Assembly: GCA_019022495.1 (NCBI GenBank)
Contig: JAFEKR010000035.1
Span: forward strand, 248,001-312,000
Reading direction: 5' to 3'
DNA from: Epichloe hybrida
Taxonomy: Eukaryota; Ascomycota; Sordariomycetes; Hypocreales; Clavicipitaceae
Length of the DNA: 64,000 nt
In this document: positions 12,548 to 22,818 of the stretch, piece after piece
How the letters are laid out: the number at the start of each line of letters is the position of its first letter
Numbering within the stretch: the stretch's first letter is position 1
Position numbers and translations under genes: made by a program
Notes under the pieces: generated by a model
Databases searched by the model: none
What the model saw: only the letters and a program-made list of their open reading frames with translations
Told to the model about the DNA's origin: nothing

Positions 12548-13771
12548 TCAGGCTTGGGATTCAGCTTGGGCCAACAGTCGTTGTCTCCAACCATTACAGA
12601 CATCCTCAAAACCGTCAATCACCTCACCACAAACGCTTGCACATTCTCGACGGGCGAGCCGCTGGCTCCAGTTACCTCGATTCAGCCATCTCTCTCCTTC
12701 TTCGCGCAGCTCTTCATCACGCCGTATTTCGGAGACCAGCTCCCTCGCACTCTTGAGACGCCTCGTAGCCGTGGCCGTTGTTTGACGTGACATTTGTAGC
12801 GTGTCTGACAAGTAGCTTAGTGTTTGTATCAAGTCAGACGTGATCGTATGAAGCACAGTTAAGGAGCTATATGCAAACGTTGACGGGCGTGGCATCTCAG
12901 CTGACAGAGACACCAGTAATGGAATAAGATCCTCGATTGTTTCACCGTCCGGTGCAGGGGCCAAAGGCGATAGAAGAGGGAAGGTCAGGCCGTGGAGTTG
13001 ACGGGTTTGATGCACAAGATGTGTGGTTAGTGCCGTGTGTGCAGTTATCAGTCTAACTTTCTCATTAGTATAACACTTGGGGTAAAGAAAGCTAACTCTG
13101 CTTTGAAAATCTGACCTTGAAGCATTTCCTTCGACAGTCAATTGTGACCCAAGATCACGAAGGCCGTCGGTCACGCGCCGGAACACATCATCACCTGGGC
13201 CACCGTAGTTTTCTGTCCCGCGTCGAGCCAGAGACTCTATTCCGTCGATCTTGGCAACCAAGGTTGCCGGGATACCAGCACAATCTAGGTCAGATTCTGA
13301 GCCGTACTCGCTACCATCATACTCCGTCGCAATATTGCGATTCTCCCTTCCATGAGATGAAAGTACTCTCAGGTTGTTACTCTCGTCGCTGGTTTGAAAA
13401 CGCGTTGTCGATAGGATGTCTGTCCCGTTGCCTGCTGCATCATTTGTGGCTATATTCTGCGCTGCTCTTCCTTGAAAATCCGAAATCAAACGTTGGCCAC
13501 TTTCAGGTTCAACCTCGTCTTCCTCCTCCGAATCAGAAAATGCGTCAGCAAGCTCATCTGCCAGATTGCCCATTCCTTGCTTTAAAGAAGGGCCACCGCT
13601 GTTCAGCACCCCGAGGTCTATGTGATCGTGATGACCCAAGCTATTCAGGAGAGGAGCTGCGGGGTCATGAGTTGAGGACTTTGACTGTCTCCGGTCATAT
13701 GAATGTCCTTGGAGGCTATCGGCTATAGAAGAATGTCGAGAGTGTTGCGGCGTGACCGGTGACGGAGGCAT
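12548..13771 (-). CDS. Conserved-looking fungal protein, function unknown
   Basis: A 407-codon open frame starting MPPSPVTPQHSRHSS. I do not recognise a named family. The N-terminal 200 residues are Ser/His-rich and acidic (SDSEEEDEVEPESG), typical of disordered segments. The C-terminal half is helical and coiled-coil-like: it holds a PLLSPLAPAPDGETIEDLIPLL block, the stretch LIQTLSYLSDTLQMSRQTT and a charged end EIRRDEELREEGERWL. A 63-nt segment (13053-13115) begins GTCAGA, contains TACTAAT and ends TTAG. It is a multiple of three, so it is probably an in-frame intron, giving 386 aa. Upstream lies NatB, transcribed divergently. The clean start, length and codon pattern make this a real gene; its role is open. 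Confidence 0.75.
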   Translation of the reverse strand: MPPSPVTPQHSRHSSIADSLQGHSYDRRQSKSSTHDPAAPLLNSLGHHDHIDLGVLNSGGPSLKQGMGNLADELADAFSDSEEEDEVEPESGQRLISDFQGRAAQNIATNDAAGNGTDILSTTRFQTSDESNNLRVLSSHGRENRNIATEYDGSEYGSESDLDCAGIPATLVAKIDGIESLARRGTENYGGPGDDVFRRVTDGLRDLGSQLTVEGNASRSDFQSRVSFLYPKCYTNEKVRLITAHTALTTHLVHQTRQLHGLTFPLLSPLAPAPDGETIEDLIPLLVSLSAEMPRPSTFAYSSLTVLHTITSDLIQTLSYLSDTLQMSRQTTATATRRLKSARELVSEIRRDEELREEGERWLNRGNWSQRLARRECASVCGEVIDGFEDVCNGWRQRLLAQAESQA

Positions 13772-14740
13772 GCTGCCCCGATGGTTTTATTTTTCGGTGC
13801 ACTCTGAATTGCCGTCAGCGCTCGAGTCGAACTGCGACCAAAGCTAAAAATCGATACGGATAGGATAGCCTTATCGCTTGGGGGGTGTTACGCGTTGCGA
13901 ATTTGCGCTCTTGTTGGTCGATACCGGACGAGTTCCGGGATCGCAGGACATAGAATGTGGTCGTCGCAAGTACTGCGATTCGAAGGGCTATAATTAGAGG
14001 CTTCGGTCTGCCAGGTAGCTAGAAGGGTAAAATGCGTTGGACCATCGCGCCCGAACTTGGCGGTCTGCTGCTGTCTGGTGCTGCTACGGAGAAGGAGCAT
14101 GAGGGGTAGTTAATATGCTGGTACCCAACTGAGAATGCTTTTGCTTTTTAATCAGGTACGAGGGGTGTCAAACATTTGGCGACACCCCTGGGCAAATAAA
14201 CAATGTACCTTTCTTTGTTGTTCAAATAGGTGCATGTTCTAACCTGAAAACGATTGAGATTTGGGCTTGCAAGAATCGCCGCTGAAAAAACCACAGACAC
14301 ATGTCTACCGAAGTGGCTGCTTCATTGCATGTAATACGTGCTAAGACAGCTTGTCTTACCAAATTCCATAGTTCGAGCTGTGTGTACGGAGTAAGTGTGG
14401 ACGCTATAATTGGTCAGCCGAGATCCCTAGATTTTTTTTTTGGGCGTAACACCTCCTCGTCCTGTGGTTTTTACATTTGAAAACATCACCTTGTGTCTTT
14501 GTATCCTCTCCTTCCCTTGGCGTCGATTTGTTTCTCTCCTAGACTGAATATAGCCAATTCGAAGGACAAACGAATGAAGAGGGGTTTGGTCAAGGCACCA
14601 TTTCCCCCTTATCGAACACACCCTTCTTCGCCGAGGTACGTATGCACCAAGATCACCTGTCCAGTGAACTAAGGTGCTAATTCTGATGTCTACCTCGAAA
14701 CTTCAAATAGTAAACTCTAAAAGGCAAACATCGTGCAAGC
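13772..14740. promoter_or_regulatory. Divergent intergenic region before NatB subunit
   Basis: Nearly 1 kb between two divergent start codons, expected to carry both promoters. It includes a T-run at 14430-14440. No gene, RNA or repeat is recognised. Confidence 0.35.
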
Positions 14741-15371
14741 ATGTCAACTTTCCGCCGTTTTCGGCCTGAAGACGTTGACAAATTTTCCAAATGCAATTTG
14801 GATCCTTTGACAGAGACTTATGAGTCGGGTTTCTATCTACAATATTTTGCGAAGTGGCCATCTCTATTTCAAGTATGTGAAGACAAATATGGCAACATTG
14901 TCGGCTACAGTAAGTATTGCTACCTTCTTAGTTGCACACAGGTCTGGTTAACACCCGAGATGATCAGTCATGGGCAAGGTAGAATCATCTCCGGATGCCT
15001 ACAAGTACTCAGAGCATTATCTTCCGTGGCACGCACACATTACTGCTCTTACAGTGGCACCTGAAGCACGTAGACTTGGTATTGGCAAGATCCTTACACA
15101 GCAGTTGGAGGCAGCAGCGGACGACAACAATGCTTGGTTTGTGGACTTATTTGTCCGAAAGAGCAACCATCGCGCTATAGCATTTTACGAAAATCTGGGC
15201 TATAGTGTATATCGTGTCGTCAAGGGTTACTACGGTGAACATGCCACAGACGCAAGCAAATCAAGCGAGGATGCTTTCGACATGCGAAAGCCTATGAGAA
15301 GAGACGCAGCGCTTCACCACATTCGGAAGGATGGCGAAAGTCACGAAGTAGACCCGGAAGATGTTTGGTAG
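14741..15371 (+). CDS. NAT3: NatB N-terminal acetyltransferase catalytic subunit (Naa20/Nat3)
   Basis: Catalytic subunit of NatB, which acetylates nascent proteins beginning Met-Asp/Glu/Asn/Gln at the ribosome. Two exons, 14741-14909 and 14968-15371, joined by a 58-nt intron with GTAAGT and ATCAG borders, give 190 aa. The N-terminus MSTFRRFRPEDVDKFSKCN and the block LDPLTETYESGFYLQYFAKWP are diagnostic of Naa20. The GNAT acetyl-CoA loop appears as ARRLGIGK in exon 2. After it come FVRKSNHRAIAFYENLGY and the acidic family C-terminus EVDPEDVW. No partner subunit (Naa25) lies in the window. Identity is very secure. Confidence 0.96.
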
Positions 15372-16242
15372 TAACAACATTCCTTCCTAATGGCTTTTTT
15401 TGCGGCGGCCCTGTGACCTCCCGAGACTTTGTATTGTTGCTATTCAGTCATTCTGAAGGAGTCCATTCAACAAGAACCTACATCAATGCAAAGTTCGCAT
15501 TGCTCATATATTCGTGCTTCGTTAAAGAACTGCTACAAACGGTTTGGAGCAAAAAGCACTGGAACTATGGATGAAGTGTGTCTTCCACCGTCTTCGTTCA
15601 GTCATTCTTCTAAGACACTGGTAGCAATTTATACCATAATCACGAACGATACTATAACTTGCTTGTACGTAAGTGTGGAAACAGACCATACTATTCCATG
15701 TTTTGGTCAAGAGCAGGATTGCTTGGTCGATTTCAGCAGGTTCATCGTCTAGTGTAATAAGCTGTGGGACCTGTGCAGGAATTGAAGAGAAGCTCAATAG
15801 TATAAATAAATGTGAAGATAAACTCGTGGTCAGATCAGAAGAGCAAGAGTTAGAAGCTGTGCTAGTCCTTGACGGCGGCAGTGACCCCGAAATTTCAGAC
15901 ATGAGTCAACACAGTGGAAAGTTGCTTGGGAATAAGTAATGTGACCAGAACAGGGTTGAGGCGAAAAAAGAGGTGGTCACTTATTCTTGAAGGGTACACG
16001 TCATTGGTTGCCGCCTAATCATCGGCGGTTTGGCGCGTTTGCACCAGTTCTGGCCAGTCAGCAATGGAGCAGTAATGTTATGTCTTTGCGCTCTTCTTTT
16101 TTTTCCCTTTTGCAACAGCCAACCTTACATGCTCCTACGTCGCTCTCGACAGCATCAACCACATACCACACACAACTCTTTCTTTAGAGAAATAGATCCA
16201 GCATCCGTTTTTTATCCTCTCTCGCGGTCGTCACAGAACGCA
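15372..16242. other. Intergenic between NAT3 and RNA-binding protein
   Basis: A minus-strand open frame of 126 codons (15522-15902) is Ser/Thr/Leu-rich and matches nothing I recognise. Pyrimidine-rich tracts at 16090-16110 and the segment up to 16242 are likely promoter and 5' leader of the downstream RNA-binding protein gene. Confidence 0.35.
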
Positions 16243-17516
16243 ATGGCAACCACTACGATGGATTACGAGGCTGCGGGTGGTGACCGCTATGAAGGTAGGC
16301 TCGGTTCCACAGAACCTACTGCAAATTATCAATATTTACTTTGCATTGGTTTTCGCACCTTTTCCCGATAATTTTTCTCTTATATTCAACGTACTAATGC
16401 CTCTTTTTTTCTCTTAATAGACGAGGGTCCCCGCTACGATCGTGACAACAGGAGTGCATCCCCTCGGCCCGCTCGCGACGATAACGATGGCGGTCGTCGT
16501 CGATCAATTTCTCCAAACGGAAACGCTGAAGCGTAAGTAAAGTCCCCTAGAAACTCTGGTGTCGTTCAACTCACCGATTTATTTCCCTCTCAAGTATGTC
16601 AAAGGAGTCTTCTGGTCCCAAAGACGATGACGACGGTGCAGTCAATCCAGGTTCAAATCTCTTTGTCACTGGCATTCATCCTCGTTTGTCCGAGGCGGAG
16701 GTCTCCAAGATGTTTGAAAAGTATGGTGACGTTGAAAAATGTCAAATTATGCGCGATCCACATACGAAGGAGTCCCGTGGCTTTGGGTTTGTTAAGATGG
16801 TCACCTCAGAGCAAGCTGAAGCCGCAAGAGAAGGTCTTCAAGGTGAACAGATTGAAGGGCGCACCTTGAGTATTGAAAAAGCACGCCGAGCATGCCCTCG
16901 TACGCCAACACCCGGCAAATATTTTGGACCACCTAAGCGAGGTATGTATAGCATCGACAACCTCTACTTTTTGTATTCTGGCTGATTGTGGCAAGATCCT
17001 CGTCCTCGTTTTGATGATCGTCGTCGCGGCGGATACGGTGGTACCGGCGGCTACGGACGCGATGAAACTTACAGATACCGTGGGTATGAACGGAACTATG
17101 ATCGCCGACAAGAAGATCGCGGTTATGAACGCGGCGGCTACGAACGTAGCCATGACCGTCCAGCCTACAGAGACGAGCGTAGATATGATGATCGTGGCTA
17201 TACTCGCGATTCTGATCGAGGAGCATATGAACGCAAAGATCGTGATGAGTACTACGGTCGAGAACGGTATGGAGGGCGCGAGGATCGAGACCGGTACGGT
17301 CCTCGTGGAGCCGCTGGTGGGTATGATCGTGATCGATATGAGCGTCAAGCAGATCGCAGCGCTCCCAGAGATCGCGAAGGCATTGCGAGTGGATCTGGCT
17401 ACGGGGAGTCAGCTCCGAGATCTGAGGCTCGTGAGACATATGGAGGTTCGGGTCACTTATCATGTGTGCAAGGCCATTCGCTAACCTGAGCAGGAACTGA
17501 CCAATCTACTCGATGA
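16243..17516 (+). CDS. Transformer-2-like RNA-binding protein (RRM plus Arg/Tyr-rich tail)
   Basis: Probable splicing regulator of the SR/Tra2 class in the nucleus. Five exons fit: 16243-16294, 16421-16532, 16595-16941, 16996-17451 and 17494-17516, giving 329 aa. A short Arg/Asp/Ser-rich N-terminus is followed by one RRM at about residues 70-145, with RNP2 LFVTGI and RNP1 RGFGFVKM. The tail of about 150 residues is repetitive in Arg, Tyr, Gly and Asp (for example DRRRGGYGGTGGYGRDE). The last 42-nt intron and terminal exon (ending DQSTR) are my inference from a CTAAC branch site and an AGCAG acceptor. Without them the frame would end at 17489. The arrangement RS-like/RRM/RS-like matches Tra2 proteins. 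A hnRNP-like role is the alternative. Confidence 0.85.
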
Positions 17517-19065
17517 GCTGGAAAATTCACCTACTCCCCATCCACCGATATTACCTGGGCAGGGCTGCCTTTCAAATAGATCTCCAGGGATCGTTTGTTA
17601 CACCTTCTCCTAGCTTATGATCCGGAGCCCTACATGTCATCAACATGGAAACGATATGATATCATGCTAGGACTGTTCCACTGAGCAGACTCCCGTCATT
17701 GGTGGTAAAGAGAAGATTGAAGAGTCCCCTGAAACTGTTTCACTATGATCCAACCCTTTTTTTTTCGTCGTTTATTCTCTGCCATTAGGTCTCTTTTGTC
17801 TGTTGTGTGCCTACTATAAGTTTATTTCTTTGACTTGTTATTCATGCGGCAACTGGGCTACGGATGGGGTCACTTGTGTCAGCCCTCAAACCACTGCAGA
17901 TTTTTATCTTCGGCATCGTCATATTGCACGGCAGAATATGATAGCTATGGGCAGCACAACGTTCACAGGCAATGGCCTCGGCATTTGGCCAAGCAAATCC
18001 TTTCTGCACTAGGTTCGCAATCGACAACGGCAGCTGCTTCTTGCAGCGACATGTAACATTATCCTGAGAAAAGTTATCAACCTTCGCATTGCCCAACTGA
18101 AATGGACTTCAACTGTCGGTATTCACATCTGAGAACGTTAAGAAGCTACGCAATTATTGATTCGCACCAATTCGGACTAAATCGAAATTGATCGTAAAAA
18201 TGCCGCCACTCGCGACTCAACGACCCAGCTCCTGTAAGATTTTTTTTCAGCACCTCGGATAGTCGGGCGTCCTCGTTCGGAATGGCCGGTGCCCAATATG
18301 TGTGTATATGGCATGGCTGCTACTACTTTGTCATAGTCCGTCTCACGGTATATTTGAGGTCCTAGTGATTGACTTACGAAACCACGTTTGGAGCTTCAAC
18401 GACACGCCACATTAGCTGAGTCACTCACCTGGCTTTCTTCGAAGTATTCGTGTTTCAATGTGCGCAACTGCTGACCCTCTACCTCAGGTAGTAGTTCTGG
18501 ACAGGTCAGCCGATACGTCGTCATAGTGCTCCTTGTTACAATTGGTCTATTTCCTGGCTCCGAGTGAGAACCTGCCATGTTATGCTCGAGGTCCTTTCAC
18601 AAACTTTTACTACACAGGTTCGTACATGAGAGCCAGGTTTATGCCAAGAAACTTGGCGAACGTGTATCATCATTCGAAGCCACATGGCAGCTCTCGATCG
18701 CTGACCTGTAGCGTTCGCGTCCCGCTGACATGGAGGTCACACTTGTAGTTGTCTAGAAGATTGCACATCATGGGCCGTGTTATTGCGGTAGCTGACATGT
18801 CATGTCATAGCTTCATAGTGTTGGCTATGCCACATTCCTTGACTTGTAAATGTACTGGTAGTGTTTCTGTCATCTCGAAGATCAGCAAAGCTACACGTCA
18901 CTGACTATACGGGTCGCTGGAGAGTATTCAGCGGCCACGACTGCTGTCGTACGCACTTCGGATCATGGTATTTTCCTCAGCCGACAATCTGAATCAATGT
19001 ACTGGCTAGATAAACAAAATGCAGTATTGTTGCCTGGTAAAATCTGCAAGTCTCATTGGTTCTAT
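17517..19065. other. Intergenic between convergent genes
   Basis: 1.5 kb between the 3' ends of the RNA-binding protein gene and SEC39. It contains a T-run at 17757-17765 and several short open frames without recognisable products. Nothing coding is supported. Confidence 0.4.
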
Positions 19066-21937
19066 TCACATTCCCTCACGTGGCGTGTGCTTCTGGTTCA
19101 CGTTTGCCCCTATGAGCCATCCTACACCCGAAACCAAAGTCCCGGTTGCTGCCTCTCGTAACTGATCACGTTTTCTAACTCGGTGATGAGTTTCTTCGCC
19201 GTGCTCAGTGTAATCTAAATCACTATCACCCGAAATGCTTTGAAAGCCAGAAATAGTGGAAAGGTTCCTCTGGGCTATACGGGCCGTCGCTCGAGACAGG
19301 TCAAGAAGAGACATCGGTGCTTCATCTGCCTGGCGTGCCGCTGCGCTGGCATTCACTGTTCTCGGCAGGTATTGCTTTTCCACTGAAGTATAGCCAAAGG
19401 CGCCAGGCAGTCTATCAGCATCTGCCTCGGTATCCCAAGCTGCCTCATTGGCCACCTCCTCTTTGATCGCTGAGTCGAGCTGCTCTTCGCATCGCCGGAA
19501 ACTTTTGAGAATATCATGAAGCTCGCTAGTCGGGGCAAGGCGTAAGGCTGTTGCAAGACATTCTATGCGTTGCTCGAGGTGCCTGATATCAAGGTTACCA
19601 CTTGCAGTACCAAGATGAGTTGGCTTTTTAGACCGTTCCGTGCGAATGTATTGACCTGCCTGCAACGCAGCTTTCCAAGACCACTCATCCAGCGCAGGAT
19701 GTGCGATGCTGGAAATATTGCCAGAGTGAGGGCCTAATCGACTTGCAACATATGAGTATGCGGTCTCAAAATCTTCCTCCCTTAGAGCAGCCTGAACACA
19801 CAAAGCGGTGATGCGCCTCTCGGCCATTTCAATATTTGCATCAAGCTGCTCTGTTGTAAGGTCAATGGCGGTCAGATGACTACTATGGCATGGCAGTCCA
19901 GCTTTAGATATGTTGACGCCCATCTCCAAGAATTCTTGAAGTCTCGCGTAAGCGCCATGATTCTGTTCAAGGATATTTCCAACAATTGAGATAGGGTCAG
20001 AATGCACACGCAGCACAACGGGACTGAATGGCTCCCCCGCCCTGACAACCAGACGGTAATCACCCAAAGCGTGTGTAGCTTTTAGCAGAGCCTGAATCCT
20101 CATAGCTCCCGCTGATGATGGTCCGACCGTACTCGGGAGAGCATGGAGTCTGGTGGGAGTTAGTGGCGATGTTCTTTTTATTCAGAGTGCGTCCTTACAT
20201 TTCACCACATCTTTTAAGTCCCCCTCGAGCCCGATTGGGATTCGTCGCGTTATCAAACGCAGCCAGGGCAGATTTATAAACTGCTTCTTGCATTACCTCC
20301 ACTGGAAGACGTTTGTTGTCTGCATCTTCATATAAGGAGCGCGCTAGATCGTAGCCTATTAAGACAGTGTCAGTCAACTGCCCTTAGCCGGGTGCGCACG
20401 ATCTAATATCGTTGCCGAGGCGCTTCGACTTCTGTCCATACATACGTCCTTTTGATAAGAGGAGCCTTAAAAGTTCGGCATCCATAAAGTCTCCATCAAT
20501 CGCGCCAAAAGTGCCGTTCTCAATAATTTGAGGGTCACGTGTCGTGTTGTCACGCCAGCCACGTAGCCAAAGCAAATGTTTTCGAGTCCGTGTCATGTAC
20601 TCATCGTCAGGAGTGGACTTCTGGTTGTCAACAGCCCGCAATATTTTCAGGAACTCGGCTTTTTGATCTCGTATGTCGCGAAAAAACGTGAGGTCTCTGA
20701 CTGTCCTTACTGACGATGGAAGGCCATACAGTGTCAGAATATATGCACTCAAAACCAAAGCAAGCAGAAGTTTGGTAGATTCGGCATTTGGGCTGGTAAG
20801 CCGGTTGTTTGGTTCCATAACATTATTTCTCGTAACACTTGTAGTCTGATCTTCCCAGAATGTGGACACATTGTCCAGAGACAAGTCTGGCAACGTTACC
20901 AGCATTTCTTCGAGAGACTTGTACTTCTCATCATATGCAAGTTTGAATCTTAGCTTTGCCACTATATCGTAAAGTCTGGATAGGCACTCGAGGCTAGTGT
21001 CCTGTACACAGTAGACACAGGCGAGCGTCGTTGCTGCGTAAGTCTCGCGATAATAATCTTGGTGTTGTTTCGGAAGCTCCATGGTTAGTTGGTAACCGAA
21101 ATCCACATCGTCCAGGCCCCCCCATTCCTCAAGAGCTTGAACGGCAACAGACCACGACGACGCAGCTTGCAGGATTAGCCAATCCATGGCTTCTTGCCAG
21201 CCTTCGCAAACGACACCTGGAATATTCGCTCCGTTACCAGCCGATACTTCTTTCCATCGATTCGAGTTGTATAGCCATGGCCCAATAATGCTTCTCAGGT
21301 GATAACCAACGTTCAGCTGCCTTTGTGTCGATGGATCAGATTGCAGCAAAAGATACATGCTCGCTTGACGATCAGATAACGTCTCAAACTGGTCCAAAGA
21401 GAATTCGGGTGATTTCCGATAGTCGGTCGTTTGTTCTTTCTTGACGTAGGGCAAAACAATGGTTAAAATCCACGTATGGAGGTACGAACTTCGATGGACA
21501 AATGGCAAAAGCAAATCCAACAACAGAGAAGATATTCCCGTTTCGGTGTTCAACGAGCGAGCTCGCAATACCAAGAATCTATCGAGTGCATCCCCTTGAA
21601 GATCTGACTGTAGCCCATCGCATCTCAGTGACCGCAAATGTAACCTTCTGGCCTGCTTGAGAGCCCTAACTTCTGTCATTTTGATAACAGGTGACAAGTC
21701 CAGGGTATGGGCGTTTGTGTCCTGGGATTGCCCATTGGAGAGCTGTTGTAGAAATCCCACATATGAGGCAGGTTTCAAAGTCTCAGGCAAATAAGTCAAG
21801 AGAATCCGAAGCAGAAGTTCTTCGTCAATGGTGGACGCATTAAGCTTGCATAGCACTGCAAAACTGTCGATGTCGGCATGTGTAGCGAAGTGCACTGCAA
21901 GCAGCAACACCTTCGCCGGGGACAACGCGCTGGCCAT
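19066..21937 (-). CDS. SEC39: SEC39-domain protein, Dsl1 tethering complex
   Basis: Subunit of the Dsl1/NRZ tether that receives COPI vesicles at the endoplasmic reticulum in Golgi-to-ER retrograde traffic. Three exons, 20446-21937, 20199-20355 and 19066-20149, give 910 aa. The start is placed at MASALSPAKVLLLAVHFAT, the typical beginning of the fungal Sec39 domain, rather than the in-frame ATG six codons upstream. The protein is almost entirely helical and leucine-rich, as expected for this alpha-solenoid family; the block DEELLLRILLTYLPETLKP is characteristic. The C-terminal 70 residues are polar. It is divergent from the complex I subunit gene over about 440 bp. Confidence 0.9.
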
Positions 21938-22381
21938 GATGTGCGAAGATACCAAGAATAAGCGAATTGATTCGAAAACACTCGGATGTGTTTAGGATAT
22001 TTGATACATACAAAATCTCACTCTGGCTAAGCTTTAGTTCGAGCTTTGCCCCTTCAACGCTACGACACATCGTCCCGCGCCCAAACCTCCCTTTTAGATT
22101 TAGCTAGCTTACAGGAAGTGCTGTGCAACTAACTGGGCCTACTTATGCGCCTACCGGGGGCATCTAGAAATGAGGCGCCAGCCTAATCGTGTATACTTCT
22201 GTGCATGCACAATCATCGCTGACTCACAAGTACCCACGTTAGTCTGTGCTCAAGCATTGCTCCAATCACATCATCATAATTTCTGGACGCATCAATTCCT
22301 CAAGCTGCCCTAAACAACCAACCAGACATCATAATTGTTGCGTTACGAGTCAACTATAGTACCCGTTAAGGCCAACTCATC
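21938..22381. promoter_or_regulatory. Divergent promoter between SEC39 and complex I subunit
   Basis: A 444-bp interval between two divergent start codons. Both promoters must lie here. No specific site was recognised. Confidence 0.4.
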
Positions 22382-22818
22382 ATGGCATCGGGATATGGCA
22401 TGCATGGAGGTATTTATAAACGTGGCTCCCTCCTTGTATATTGACCAAACAACTGACCGGAAATGCGTTCAGGTGTTGGACGCTGCTTTCCGTTCTGGCA
22501 GGAAGTCATGGCCTGCTACGTCGTGAATACCTCAGCTGAAGACGATTCCGGAAAGAAGAAATGTTCCCCAGCTCTGGAGGACTACTATGAATGCCTACAT
22601 CACAAAAAGGAGGTAGGTGAGGCCATGATTCCCGCGACTTCTGAGCCATGATGGCTGACCCGAGTATGTAGCATGCAAGAGCGCTGGCAATGCAAGCTGC
22701 GTACGCCCGAGCTGAGACCGCGACACCCCGAGACGACGCACCGAGTGCCAAACAAATACGGAACCTGGGTTTGTTGGGTAAGGAGGAAGACACGCAGAAA
22801 GTTCTCAGCAAGAGCTAG
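22382..22818 (+). CDS. Complex I 15-kDa-type accessory subunit (NDUFS5-like, CHCH)
   Basis: Small accessory subunit of mitochondrial NADH:ubiquinone oxidoreductase on the intermembrane-space side. Three exons, 22382-22409, 22473-22612 and 22672-22818, give 104 aa, typical length. The start is MASGYGMHGG, then GVGRCFPFWQEVMAC. Two CX9C motifs are visible: C-FPFWQEVMA-C and C-SPALEDYYE-C. This twin CX9C pattern is the CHCH fold oxidised by the Mia40 relay, so no cleavable presequence is expected. The C-terminal part is Ala/Arg-rich and helical. The gene is easy to miss because every exon is under 150 nt. Confidence 0.9.

Noticed and set aside
15522..15902. 126-codon minus-strand open frame
   Set aside because: Ser/Thr/Leu-rich with no family motif and no supporting splice signals. 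It may be chance or untranslated DNA.
16806..17484. Long open frames in other phases and antisense across the RNA-binding protein gene
   Set aside because: The repetitive CGA/GAT/TAC codon pattern of the Arg/Tyr-rich tail keeps several phases open. Only the RRM-linked phase gives a known protein.
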